A DNA stretch of 64,000 nt from Hondaea fermentalgiana (Eukaryota; Sar; Bigyra; Thraustochytrida; Thraustochytriidae): contig NPFB01000028.1 in assembly GCA_014084085.1 (NCBI GenBank), positions 290,559 to 354,558 of the forward strand, written 5' to 3'. The notes under the pieces were generated by a model. The model was not told the origin of the DNA, did not search any database, and was given only the letters and a program-made list of their open reading frames with translations. Made by a program: the position numbers and the translations under genes. Below are positions 48,520 to 58,075 of this stretch, in pieces; positions within the stretch are counted from its first letter, which is position 1; every line of letters starts with the position of its first letter.

Positions 48520-50064
48520 TCAGGCAGCACGAGGTACCAACTTGATATGAGGAAAGCGGCCCGGATCCCGCAAGACTTCCTGCTTGTCCGGCTCGGGCAT
48601 TGGCTGATCTGCGGGATCAAGAACAAGCTCGTACGCCTTGAGAAGCTCGCAAATGAGGGTTCGCAATTCAAGCTGGGCTGCGCGCCGGCCCAGGCAAACG
48701 TGTGAGCCGCCACCAAAAGGTTCCTTGTTCAGTACAGTATCCATCTTCGAAGCATTGGGACAGCCCTTTCGAGCGCGCAGATTCTCACGCAGAAATCGGT
48801 CCGGGTCGAAGCGATCCGCGTCCACATTGTGAACGGTGTCGCGCGCCTGGCTTCCGGGGCAGCAAATGATCAGTGTCCCAGCTGGAGCATGGACACGAGA
48901 CGACGGCAACGTAATATCGTGCTCGAGAATTCTCGATGACACCCCGGGCAGAACCGGGAAGCAACGGTGCACCTCGCGTATGAAGACCTCAAGCTGGGGT
49001 CTGTTGCGACTGTTTTGGCTGTAGGGCAGGTTCGAAGATTCCAAAGCACGAATCTCCTGGTACAACTTTTCTTGCTCATGTGGATGATACGCAAGAGCGA
49101 GGAGAGACCATTTGAGGAAGCTGGAGGTGGTACTGACGGCAACAGAGAAGAAGTGGGACATGACGAGAGTCAACTGCTCAGAAGAAAGGCCATGGGTGTC
49201 ACGAAGATCCTTGAGCCAACAATCTGGGACGTTTTCACTCATCCAGAGCTTCCTAATCTCAGGCTCTGTGATTTTGGAGACGAGATCGAACTGCGCGCTC
49301 ATCTCCTCAAAGACACTGGAAGAAAGGAAGAAGCTGGGGACGAACGCGAGCTGCAATGCCTTGCGAAGTGCCTCGGCCTTGATCTCAACGACCTCCCCAA
49401 TAGGGTGCGTGCACGCTGGATCGGAGGTCACAAAGTTCTTTCCAATCGCCAGACTGCAAAACATATCGAGAGACGCGTTGTTGGCCCACTTGTTGAGGTC
49501 CTCCCAGTCGGCGATGTGCTTGACAGCGCTCTGCGCCGCGGCCAGGACGGCGGGCTCATATCTCACTACGGCTTCCGTAAAGATACCTGGGCCGAGAACG
49601 TCACGCGCGCGGCGCCATGCCTCGCCTTTTGTGAGGATTCCCAGCGCATGGTTTTCATCGCCCTCTTTGGCGTTATCTTCAAAGTATTTTATCATTGGCC
49701 AGACTTGCGCCGTGGAGGAGTATTTACCCTCATTGCGCAGGACAAAGCGCACGTCCTCGTCGTTATAGACGTGTAGAAGCGTGTTTCCCTTGGGGTCAAC
49801 AGCCCTTGCAACGCCGTGCTCGCGGCCATAGTGTTCATACATGTAGGTGACGACTTCGTGGCTTCCATAGTAGGCCGCGAGCAGCGAAAACCACCGCCCG
49901 GGTCCAGGACAATGCAAGAGGTCGATCACTGGTCCTTCCTCGCTCTGCGGAGGCTCGCTCCGTGCCGCAGATTGCGCCGCTGCCGCTGACTGCGCGGCTG
50001 CAGTTGATGCGTGCCGCGCGTGCCAAGCGAGGACCCCCCTGCCGAGTCGCCGAAGAGCGAACAT
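48520..50064 (-). CDS. cytochrome P450, mitochondrial-type, array member 2
   Basis: A 514-aa paralogue with a strongly presequence-like N-terminus (MFALRRLGRGVLAWHARHAS). It has YEHYGREHGVAR, DVRFVLRNEGK, LGPGIFTEAVVRYEP, DMFCSLAIGK, DCWLKDLRD, ExxR in EVFIREVHRCFP, FDPDRFLRENL and the heme loop FGGGSHVCLGRR (Cys 457). Its I-helix is the most divergent of the four: VAVSTTSSFLKW, with Ser where the others have Gly and P450s usually have Asp or Glu. A frame opening at 50319 adds a low-complexity Ala/Gly/Gln stretch encoded by CTG/CTC repeats, which I take as leader; the start at 50064 gives a length matching the siblings. Confidence 0.92.
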   Translation of the reverse strand: MFALRRLGRGVLAWHARHASTAAAQSAAAAQSAARSEPPQSEEGPVIDLLHCPGPGRWFSLLAAYYGSHEVVTYMYEHYGREHGVARAVDPKGNTLLHVYNDEDVRFVLRNEGKYSSTAQVWPMIKYFEDNAKEGDENHALGILTKGEAWRRARDVLGPGIFTEAVVRYEPAVLAAAQSAVKHIADWEDLNKWANNASLDMFCSLAIGKNFVTSDPACTHPIGEVVEIKAEALRKALQLAFVPSFFLSSSVFEEMSAQFDLVSKITEPEIRKLWMSENVPDCWLKDLRDTHGLSSEQLTLVMSHFFSVAVSTTSSFLKWSLLALAYHPHEQEKLYQEIRALESSNLPYSQNSRNRPQLEVFIREVHRCFPVLPGVSSRILEHDITLPSSRVHAPAGTLIICCPGSQARDTVHNVDADRFDPDRFLRENLRARKGCPNASKMDTVLNKEPFGGGSHVCLGRRAAQLELRTLICELLKAYELVLDPADQPMPEPDKQEVLRDPGRFPHIKLVPRAA

Positions 50065-50431
50065 CGATCGTACTGCTGGTCCTGCTCCTGCTTCTGCTTC
50101 TGCGCGCTGCTGCGCCTGCTGCTGCTCTGCTACTTCTCCCCCTCCTTCTCCTCCTCCTCCTCCTGCAGCTGCTGCTGCTGCTGCTGCTGCCTTGAGCGCT
50201 TGCGGTCGACGGCGCGCGAGCTTGCTCGTTTGCTTGCTTGCGCAGGTCCAAAACGAAGAGTGCCGAGGAGTGCGGGTTGAGGGAGAGCACCTTTTTATTG
50301 ACTTGTGCACACCATACAACTACATTATACTATACTCTATTTTCACTTGGCGGTATACTAAACAGTGGCGAACAATGAGTTTTTATTTATTTTGTTGAAC
50401 GACAGACATCAGAACACTTCTGCAGGAAAGT
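50065..50431. other. spacer between P450 genes 2 and 3
   Basis: About 370 bases. It holds a CTCCT/CTGCTG microsatellite next to the gene 2 start (about 50090-50190), GCTT units near 50225-50240 and a short AT-rich tract. No gene. Confidence 0.5.
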
Positions 50432-51997
50432 TCATGGACTACGTGGTACGAGCTTGATTGGGGGGAAAGGGTCGGCCGTGTTAAAGACGCCGTGCTTGGC
50501 GAGAGCAGGGCGTTTGCGATTTGCAGGATCAAGCTCGAGCGAATACTCTTTCAAGAGCTCACAAATGAGCATGCGGATTTCGAGCTCCGCAGCGCGCTTG
50601 CCCAGGCAAACTCGAGACCCATTGCCAAAAGGGTCCTTCGTCATGGAGGACGTCATTTTGCTCGCAAAAGGACAGCCTTTGCTCGCACGAAGGTTTTCGC
50701 GAAGAAATCGATCCGGTCGAAACTCGTTGGCGTCGGCGTTGAGCAGCGTGTCGCGGTTCTCATACGTTGTTGCAGGGACGAGCGTGGTGCCAGCTGGGAC
50801 TTGAATTCGCGAATGAGGTAAGATAAGGTCGTGTTCGAGGACGCGAGGGCCAGCAACGCGCAGAGGCGGGTAGACCCTGTTGGTCTCACGCAAAAATGCC
50901 TCAAGGTGTGGCATTTTGACTCCGCCTCTTTTGTAGTGCCCCCCCGACGCACCGAGCACGGACTGAATCTCTGCATACACTTTGGCCTGCTCCTGAGGAT
51001 GCAGAGCCAACGCAATGATGGCCCACTGTAGAGCAGTCATAGTTGTGCCAATTGCGACCGAGAAGAGATGACTCATGAGATGCTCAAGTTGCCGAATGGA
51101 AACATTTTGCTCATCGCGCAGATCTTTGAACCAGCAATCGGGCATTTCCTCTTGAGCAAAGAGCTCGCGAACTTCCTTTTCCGTGATTTCGATGATGCGG
51201 TCATAGGCCTGCGTGAGTCTATCGAAAGCATTGCGAGGATGAAGAAGGGGCGGCAAGAAGTCCATCTGGAGAGCGATCATCAGGGACTCATCCTCCAAGT
51301 GAACAATCTCTTTCATGGGGCTCGCACATTCCGGATCGGTAGTACCTGGATTTTTGCCAATTGCAAGGCCGCAAAACATGTCAAAGGATGCTCGCTGAAT
51401 CCAGATGGCAACACTTGTTTCCGAATAGCTTTCAATTTGACGAACGGCGTCGCGCGCGGCGAGGTATACGCCACCCTCATATTTGGCCACAGCATCGGTG
51501 TTAATTCCAGGGTTCAGAATCGCCCGAGCCTCGCGCCAGGCGTCGCCCTTGGTACCAAGTGCAACGGGGAGATTATCTGACGTGTGTCCAGCCTTTGCCA
51601 GCCAGTAGCGCTCCAGAGAGGGTGCACTGACGCCGATGGGATTCTTGCCTTCGTTCTGATAAATGTGACGCAAGTCATCTTGATTGAACACGAGGAGTAC
51701 CGTGTCGCCTCGAGGTCCTTTCATGCGTGAAACGCCGTGCTTGCGTCCGTACCTCTCGTACGCGAGGCGACCAGTCTCCGCGGACCCGTACAGGACCTGG
51801 TACAGAGGACCCCACCAGCCCAAGCCCGGCGCCTCTTGAAGGGGGATAACACGTTTCGTCTCCCCCTGCCCGCCCGCGGCCTTCGCTGGCGTCGCTGGCG
51901 TTGCCGTCGCAGCCGCTGCCGCAGCTGCAGCCGTAGACTTGAGCCGGAGTCCGCGCAGCGCGTGCCGGCCTTCCGCTCGGGCGACGTGTGCAAACAT
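50432..51997 (-). CDS. cytochrome P450, mitochondrial-type, array member 3
   Basis: A 521-aa paralogue. The N-terminus (MFAHVARAEGRHALRGLRLK) is amphipathic and basic, followed by an Ala/Thr spacer. Core motifs: YERYGRKHGVSR, DLRHIYQNEGKNP, LNPGINTDAVAKYEG, DMFCGLAIGKN, DCWFKDLRDEQ, I-helix VAIGTTMTALQW (Gly for the acidic residue), ExxR in EAFLRETNRVYP, FRPDRFLRENL and heme loop FGNGSRVCLGKR (Cys 464). It ends LVPRSP; members 2 and 4 end LVPRAA and LLPRKS. Blocks such as NEGK and the lack of a membrane anchor recall animal mitochondrial P450s, which use adrenodoxin-type partners. That resemblance is by eye. Confidence 0.93.
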   Translation of the reverse strand: MFAHVARAEGRHALRGLRLKSTAAAAAAAATATPATPAKAAGGQGETKRVIPLQEAPGLGWWGPLYQVLYGSAETGRLAYERYGRKHGVSRMKGPRGDTVLLVFNQDDLRHIYQNEGKNPIGVSAPSLERYWLAKAGHTSDNLPVALGTKGDAWREARAILNPGINTDAVAKYEGGVYLAARDAVRQIESYSETSVAIWIQRASFDMFCGLAIGKNPGTTDPECASPMKEIVHLEDESLMIALQMDFLPPLLHPRNAFDRLTQAYDRIIEITEKEVRELFAQEEMPDCWFKDLRDEQNVSIRQLEHLMSHLFSVAIGTTMTALQWAIIALALHPQEQAKVYAEIQSVLGASGGHYKRGGVKMPHLEAFLRETNRVYPPLRVAGPRVLEHDLILPHSRIQVPAGTTLVPATTYENRDTLLNADANEFRPDRFLRENLRASKGCPFASKMTSSMTKDPFGNGSRVCLGKRAAELEIRMLICELLKEYSLELDPANRKRPALAKHGVFNTADPFPPIKLVPRSP

Positions 51998-52188
51998 CGT
52001 TCACGCGCTCGTTGCCCTATTTTCGTATTGCATCATCTCTTCTCTTCTGCTTGGGCGCCGCCCCACTGCCCACTGGCTCACTATCAATGAAGAAAGCAAT
52101 TGAAAACAAGAAGTAGGCCTAGGGCCTAACAGTAAACGTAAATGCGCTTATGATGGATTGACGGTGGTGATGGTGATGATGATGATGA

Positions 52189-53724
52189 TCAGGACTTGCG
52201 AGGCAAGAGTCGTAGCTTGGGAAAAGGTTTAGGCACGCCGACGGTGGTGGCAGCGATGCCCGGTAGCGTTTGGCTAGGAGGGTCCAAGACGACCTCGTAA
52301 TGCGAGAGAAGCTCGCACACGAGCGCACGGACCTCGAGCTCGGCGGCACGCTTGCCGAGACAGACCCGTGAGCCATTTCCAAATTGGTTGCGCACGACGG
52401 AGGCATCGAGCTTGGACGAGAACGGACAGCTTTTCCGTTCGCGAATCTTTTCGCGCAGGTATCGATCCGGAATGAACTGATCCGCATCCGAAATGAAGTG
52501 CGTGTCGCGCGCCTGGTATAGTGGTGCGAGAAAAATGGTCGCTCCTGCCGGCACACGCACATTCGAAGTTGGCAGCACAATCTCGTGCTCAAGTTTGCGA
52601 ATTCCGCTCACTGAAAGAGGTGGAAAGAAGCGATTGACTTCGCGCAAGAAAGCCTCAAGTTGAGGCATCTTGTTAGCCTTGGTGTATGGTTGGTCACCAC
52701 CAAGCGTAGCGAGGATTTCGGCATGCACTTTGGCTTGTTCGCGAGGAAAGTGCGCGAGAGCAACAAGAGCCCACTCAATCGTAGACATGGTCGTGCCAAT
52801 GGCCGCCGACAGCAGGAACCCCATAACGACTTCGAGCTGGTCAATGGGAACGCCTTGCTCGTCGCGCAAGTCCTTGAACCAGCAGTCGGGCATCTTTTCC
52901 TGGCTAAAGAGATGATGCACTTCGGGCCGCACAATGTCGAGAATTCTGTCAAAGCCATCGCGCATTTGTTCGTAGCCGAGACGTGGATGCGAGAACTTGG
53001 GCGTGTACGTGAGTCGAAGGGCAAGTCCAATGCTTTGCGCTTCAAGGTCGACAACCTCCCTCATGGGGCTCGTGCAAGACGGATCGGCCGTGTTGGCGCT
53101 CTTGCCGAGCGCTAAGGCGCAAAACATGTCAAACGAGGCATAGGGGGCCCACTGCGAAAGATCTGTCTCATAGTGCTTGACGGACCGCACGGCCTCGCGC
53201 GCGGCTTCCTGGATGAAAGGCTCGTACTTTGCCACTGCTTCTGTGTAGATGCCGGGTCCGAGCGCTTCGCGGGCCTTGCGCCAACGATCTCCAGTGAGAT
53301 TGATATTGAGAGCCAGATTGTCTTCGGTGTCGCCCCCTCGCTCACGCCAGTACCGGATCGACGGCGGCATGTCGGCGGTCCCTTTCGGGTTTTTGCCCTC
53401 ATGTTGATAGACGTGGCGCACGTCGTCCTGGTCAAAGATCACAACGGCCTGCTTGCCAAAGTAGTCACGCACCCGTACCGCGCCATGCTCGCGCCCGTAA
53501 TGCTCGTACACGTACGTCTGCGCCGAGAGAGGGTCTGTGCGCATCATGTGGAAAAGGAACCACCATCCTGGCCCCGCGGCGTCGGCGAGGTTCTTGACCT
53601 CTTTCTCCTTGGTCATTTCCTCGGGAGCACGAACCGCTGCGGCGGCTCCCAGTGAAGATTTGCATCGCGTCGAGGCCAATGCCGCTCTCGGACCCAGCCT
53701 CGTCCTCGCAAACAGCCGCTGCAT
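52189..53724 (-). CDS. cytochrome P450, mitochondrial-type, array member 4
   Basis: A 511-aa paralogue, most upstream of the array and only 191 bases from member 3. The N-terminus (MQRLFARTRLGPRAALASTR) is a typical mitochondrial presequence. Core motifs: YEHYGREHGAVR, DVRHVYQHEGKNP, LGPGIYTEAVAKYEP, DMFCALALGKS, DCWFKDLRDEQ, I-helix AAIGTTMSTIEW, ExxR in EAFLREVNRFFP, FIPDRYLREKI and heme loop FGNGSRVCLGKR (Cys 455). I start at 53724; an upstream in-frame ATG at 53784 would mask the presequence with an acidic stretch. A short GATGGT/GATGAT run lies just past the stop. Confidence 0.93.
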   Translation of the reverse strand: MQRLFARTRLGPRAALASTRCKSSLGAAAAVRAPEEMTKEKEVKNLADAAGPGWWFLFHMMRTDPLSAQTYVYEHYGREHGAVRVRDYFGKQAVVIFDQDDVRHVYQHEGKNPKGTADMPPSIRYWRERGGDTEDNLALNINLTGDRWRKAREALGPGIYTEAVAKYEPFIQEAAREAVRSVKHYETDLSQWAPYASFDMFCALALGKSANTADPSCTSPMREVVDLEAQSIGLALRLTYTPKFSHPRLGYEQMRDGFDRILDIVRPEVHHLFSQEKMPDCWFKDLRDEQGVPIDQLEVVMGFLLSAAIGTTMSTIEWALVALAHFPREQAKVHAEILATLGGDQPYTKANKMPQLEAFLREVNRFFPPLSVSGIRKLEHEIVLPTSNVRVPAGATIFLAPLYQARDTHFISDADQFIPDRYLREKIRERKSCPFSSKLDASVVRNQFGNGSRVCLGKRAAELEVRALVCELLSHYEVVLDPPSQTLPGIAATTVGVPKPFPKLRLLPRKS

Positions 53725-54619
53725 CGTCCCAGTCTCGATCTCGACGGCGGCGCTCGACTCGGGAGTTTGTGCATTGCATTGCATTGCAATGCATCTCGCA
53801 CACTGGCCCAGGCTACTTCACCCCTCACGCCGATCACTATACGTAGTAGGCCTATCTATACCATGAATCATGATGCCCATGAGTCGAGACCGTTTCGTCT
53901 CTGCCTTCATTGACGCCTCCATTGATGACATTCTTTGCGTCGCAGGAACGAGCCCGCGCCTTGCTTCGTGGCGATTGATTGATGACCATGCCTCATGAGG
54001 GAGGGAAGGAGGGACGGAGGGAGGGAGGGAGGGAGCGAGGGAGGGAGGGCCACATGACCGGTAAATAAATGGCTTCGGGCGAGGCTCAAAGCCATGTCTC
54101 GCGAAACGGCACCTCGGTCTGCTTCTGTAAAAATAAAAGGACCAACGGAGACAATGTCGCAGTTTTTGCCCCGTAGATGATAATGAAGGCTACGCGCTTC
54201 ACAAGCTTGCTCTCGCAGTCAATCGTCCGGGTCATCGCGTCATCGCTGGCTGGCCCAAGCTAGTCTCATGCTGCGCTGCTGCGCTACTTTTCTCTGTGCT
54301 GCTGTCTACTCTGCACCGCTCTGCACCGCCGCTCTGCGCCGCCCGCATGGCTTGGCTCGGCACGGCCTGTGAGGCATGTGATGCGATGCGATGCGATGCG
54401 ATGCGATGGGATGGGCGTCGCGGGGCCAGTGATTTTGGCTGGAGGACTTTTCTTCTCTTGCTTGCCTGTCTCTACTACTACTACTAGTACTGCTGGCAAG
54501 CATGGAGCGTCAATCGCCAAGCAAGCACGAAACCTGGGCAGACAATCGCGCATCGCCCGGCGTGTGCACGGGAGGCGAGCGCGGAGGGCAGGCAGGCAGG
54601 CGGGCACGGCACGGCAAGC
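53725..54619. promoter_or_regulatory. divergent spacer, P450 array and M16 protease
   Basis: About 900 bases between divergent starts. It has a GGGA/GAGG microsatellite (about 53998-54048), GATGC units (54380-54412), ACT units (54472-54486) and GGCA units (about 54588-54602) just before the protease start. It should contain the promoter of P450 member 4. No gene supported. Confidence 0.5.
53998..54048. repeat. GGGA-type tetranucleotide microsatellite
   Basis: Imperfect run of GGGA/AGGA/CGGA units in the divergent spacer. Confidence 0.9.
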
Positions 54620-57600
54620 ATGGCGCAGGACGCCGCGAAGACGGAGGGCGCGGCGGACCCCGGCGTGCAGACCGCCGACCTGGCCGGGGGCGCCAAGATT
54701 GCCTGGGTCCACGAGCCCCGCGCCAAGAGCGTGCTCCTGCGGCTCGTCGTCCGCGTGGGTTCGCTCGACGAGACGGACGAGGAGGTCGGCGCCGCCCACT
54801 TCGTAGAGCACTGTGGATTCCGCGGGACGAAGAGCTTTGAGAACGAAGAGCTGCACGAGTTTATCGCGTCCCTTGGGTCGTCCTTTGGCGCGGACCTGAA
54901 CGCCTGCACGGGGCTCACGGAGACCGTATGGATCCTCAACGTGCCCGTGCAGGAGGGCGCAGCGAACGAGGACCTCTCTGACTCTGACAAAGAAGCGCTG
55001 CCCACCGTCCAGCAGGACGCGCGCAATATCACATCTGCGCTGCGCATTCTTGACGAATGGGCCCGCCACATTCGATTTTCCGAGGCCGATGTGGAGGCCG
55101 AGCGCAAGGTGATTCTCGAGGAGTACCGCATGAAGCGCGGCTCGGGCACGCGCATCAAGCAAACATATTGGGAACGTGCCATGCCGCGCGTTGGAGCGCG
55201 CATTCCCATCGGCACCGTCAAATCCATCAAGGCGCTCACCCCGGAGGCGCTCATGCGCTTTTACAAAACGCACTACCGGCCGGAAAACTTTGGTCTCGTG
55301 GTGGCCGGTAACCTTAGTGCTGTGGGAGGTCCACAGGGCTTGCTTGCAGAAATCGAAAAGGGTGGTCTCTTTGGCCCCCGCGCCGACAGCCTGCCGCCCG
55401 TCCTTCGGGAACCACACAGACTTCCCGCACGCAAGCCGTTGCCACTTGTTCTCGACGATGCCGAGCTGCAAGAAACGGTGCTCACGATTGAATTATATGA
55501 AGAAATGCACGCCGAGGAGCTCGCGGACGAACAGCGTTTTCTCTCGCTCGAAGTAACAAAGCGTGTCTTTACCAGTGTGCTGGAAGCGCGCCTCCGCGAG
55601 GTGAGCGCGAGACCCGACGCTCATGAACCCAGTGCGCGAACACGCCTTTCTGTGCAGGGCAACAGCAGCGAGGATGAGGCCGATGACGAACATGAAGAGG
55701 AGGTCACGGGTGGTGACACGAGCAAGTCGGACAGCGATGAGACGTCGAGCGGGCCGTGGAAATCTGCTGGCGTCGCAACCCGTATGGCGCTCAATGATAA
55801 ACCCACCACGTGCACTTCGCTGTCGGCGCAGACGCACCATGTGGACCTTGATGCTCCAGGCGCTCGGCGCGAGGCCTTGCACACGCTCATTTCCCGTCTC
55901 ATGCGCGAGATTGTGCGACTTCTCAAGTACGGCGTGTCCGTGGAGGAGCTCGAGTTTGCCAAGCGGAAATGGGCACGCGTATTTCAAGAGAGACTCAAAC
56001 CACAGTCGAGCGATGTTCTCGTGTCGCAACTGAGCGAAGAGCTTGTGCAACACATGGCCCTGGATTGTGCTCTTCCCGAGCCACGACCTGCGCACGAGGC
56101 GCGTTTCGCTCTCGATCTTTTGGCCCGCACGGGCATGACCTGCAGCGACCTCGAGAATTTTGCCAAGCGTACTCTTCACGCCCTCGTGGTGGACGCCCCC
56201 GTACAGGGCCAAAATGCAGTCCTGGTGCTGCAAGGCCCGCGCGTCGAGGAAGTTGTGCACGAGTCGGAGCTGGGTGACTTTGTGGCGCGCGCCATCGAGG
56301 CTGCTCAAATGGACTCTCTTTTGGAGGCGTGGACATTTAAGCCGCCTCTTGAAAGCTTTGAAGATTTGGGCCGTGCTTTGCTCGGCGAGCGTTTCGACCC
56401 ATTCAAGTCTCTTGGAGCGACCAATCCCATGGAGGATCTGGACATGCCTCTTGCAGGCGCGCGTACCGTCGTTTTGAGCAACGGCATGCGCGTGTGCCTG
56501 AAAGACTTTTCCAAGACGCATCCGGGGCGAATCTCCTTTCAGGCATTTGCGCTCGGTGGATCAGCGGACCTTTCCGAGGATGAAGACGCTGCCTTTTCCC
56601 TGCTAGGTTCCGTGGCGGAGAGCAGTGGGGTCGGAGCATTGGATGAACTCAGCTTGCGCAAGGTGGAGACGGAGCATCGCTGTTCTGTGCGCTTTCAGCA
56701 TCATTGGTTTCATCGCGGTCTTGGGGGGTCGTGTACCTCGGGTCGTTTGGAGCTTTTGTTGCAAATGATTGTCGCCTGGCTCTCGCCCCGGCAGGGCCCT
56801 CTTGATGGCCGCGCCTTTGCACGATACCGCGACTTGGCCCTGCAAAGCGTGCAAGCGGCGGCGGCCCGCACGAGCCCAGAGGCACGATTTAGCGAAGCAA
56901 CACGCGCCATCATGTTGGGCGACGAGGATCCTTTGCTGCGACCGCTTTCGGCACAGGCGCTCGAGCGTGCGACACTCGAGGGTTTGGACAACCTCTTCTC
57001 CGACGCTTTTACACGCGACCCTGCCGGCGAGTTCACCTTTGTCTTTTGTGGTGACTTTGCAAGCTATGATGCTGCGACTTGTGGAGGCCTTTTGGAGTAT
57101 TATCTGGGGCGCATGCTGCCTCGTACCGGTAGACAAAGCAAGCGATGGCGAGGCCCGGGCGTCCCGCGCCCGGTCAAGCTTGGCTTCCCCGAGGGAGAGG
57201 AGCGCGTCGTGCACAAGATTCATCATGCGGGTTCGCATTCTGCCCATCAGGAAGAAAGCCGTGCCCAGCTTTTGATAGGCTTCAAGATTCCCTTTGAGAG
57301 CCTTCGCAGTGAGGTCGAACAGGATCTTGCACTCAAGTGTGCGTGCAAGGTGGCTCAACGCAAGCTTTTGAGTGTTTTGCGCATGGACCGCCAGCTCGTG
57401 TATACTGTCGCCGTCGAGCATTCGCGTAACTCTCTGTCGCCTTTTGGCATTGCCTTTGTGAGTCTGACATGCAATGCCGAGGTCGTTGACGAGGTCGTGG
57501 ATCTCGTGTTTCAAGAGCTTGAGGGTCTCACTTTTGCGGGAGCGGCGCAAGCCGCTGGCGCTGATCTCGTTCACAGCGAGCTCGTGGAATGGCACCGAAA

Positions 57601-57859
57601 AGCGGTTGCAAACAATTCGTATTGGCTCTTTTGGATCCTCGATAGCTGGAAGCGCTGCCTCGCGGACATTAAACCTGTCTGTGCGCGCGACGCCGTCGAA
57701 TGGGTGGACGGCAATGTCTTTGCTACCGCGGACACGGCTCGTTTTGGCCAACAGAGTCGCGCTGCGCTTGACAGTCTTGATGGCTTTTTCAAGAAAAGAT
57801 GGTTCCACACACGTGGTTGCGCGCTCGCCATGCTTCCGGACCCTAGCTCGGCGCTCTAA
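54620..57859 (+). CDS. M16 (insulinase-type) zinc metalloprotease, PqqL-like
   Basis: A 1079-aa protein with paired M16 halves. The zinc site is the inverted HxxEH motif in AAHFVEHCGFRGTKSF (H60, E63, H64). The third ligand should lie in the Glu-rich helix VEAERKVILEEYR (about 158-170). RLVVRVGSLDETDEE before it and the AMPRVGARIPIGTVKSIK and YKTHYRPENFGLVVAGN blocks after it resemble bacterial PqqL-type and plant PQQL-like enzymes more than insulysin or mitochondrial processing peptidase. An acidic insert (about 355-385) and a second inactive-type M16 half follow. No presequence is evident, so a cytosolic location is likely. The start at 54620 follows GGCA repeats. Confidence 0.9.
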   Translation: MAQDAAKTEGAADPGVQTADLAGGAKIAWVHEPRAKSVLLRLVVRVGSLDETDEEVGAAHFVEHCGFRGTKSFENEELHEFIASLGSSFGADLNACTGLTETVWILNVPVQEGAANEDLSDSDKEALPTVQQDARNITSALRILDEWARHIRFSEADVEAERKVILEEYRMKRGSGTRIKQTYWERAMPRVGARIPIGTVKSIKALTPEALMRFYKTHYRPENFGLVVAGNLSAVGGPQGLLAEIEKGGLFGPRADSLPPVLREPHRLPARKPLPLVLDDAELQETVLTIELYEEMHAEELADEQRFLSLEVTKRVFTSVLEARLREVSARPDAHEPSARTRLSVQGNSSEDEADDEHEEEVTGGDTSKSDSDETSSGPWKSAGVATRMALNDKPTTCTSLSAQTHHVDLDAPGARREALHTLISRLMREIVRLLKYGVSVEELEFAKRKWARVFQERLKPQSSDVLVSQLSEELVQHMALDCALPEPRPAHEARFALDLLARTGMTCSDLENFAKRTLHALVVDAPVQGQNAVLVLQGPRVEEVVHESELGDFVARAIEAAQMDSLLEAWTFKPPLESFEDLGRALLGERFDPFKSLGATNPMEDLDMPLAGARTVVLSNGMRVCLKDFSKTHPGRISFQAFALGGSADLSEDEDAAFSLLGSVAESSGVGALDELSLRKVETEHRCSVRFQHHWFHRGLGGSCTSGRLELLLQMIVAWLSPRQGPLDGRAFARYRDLALQSVQAAAARTSPEARFSEATRAIMLGDEDPLLRPLSAQALERATLEGLDNLFSDAFTRDPAGEFTFVFCGDFASYDAATCGGLLEYYLGRMLPRTGRQSKRWRGPGVPRPVKLGFPEGEERVVHKIHHAGSHSAHQEESRAQLLIGFKIPFESLRSEVEQDLALKCACKVAQRKLLSVLRMDRQLVYTVAVEHSRNSLSPFGIAFVSLTCNAEVVDEVVDLVFQELEGLTFAGAAQAAGADLVHSELVEWHRKAVANNSYWLFWILDSWKRCLADIKPVCARDAVEWVDGNVFATADTARFGQQSRAALDSLDGFFKKRWFHTRGCALAMLPDPSSAL

Positions 57860-58041
57860 GCGTTAAAAATCAGATTTTTATTCGTGCAAACATGGGATGA
57901 CCGCATCTTGGTTCCTTTTTTCATTGTCATCATCGTGCTCCAGTCACAATCAACGAACTAGGCTAGCATCAGGTACCATCACCTCTGATCTAGGCCTAGA
58001 CCTAGGCTTATCACCTCTCGTACTTTCGTTCTCATCACCAC

Positions 58042-58075
<34 letters not shown>

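Noticed and set aside
54284..55471. Minus-strand frame of about 395 aa overlapping the M16 gene start
   Set aside because: It is antisense to the conserved zinc-site region of the protease and has no domain of its own.
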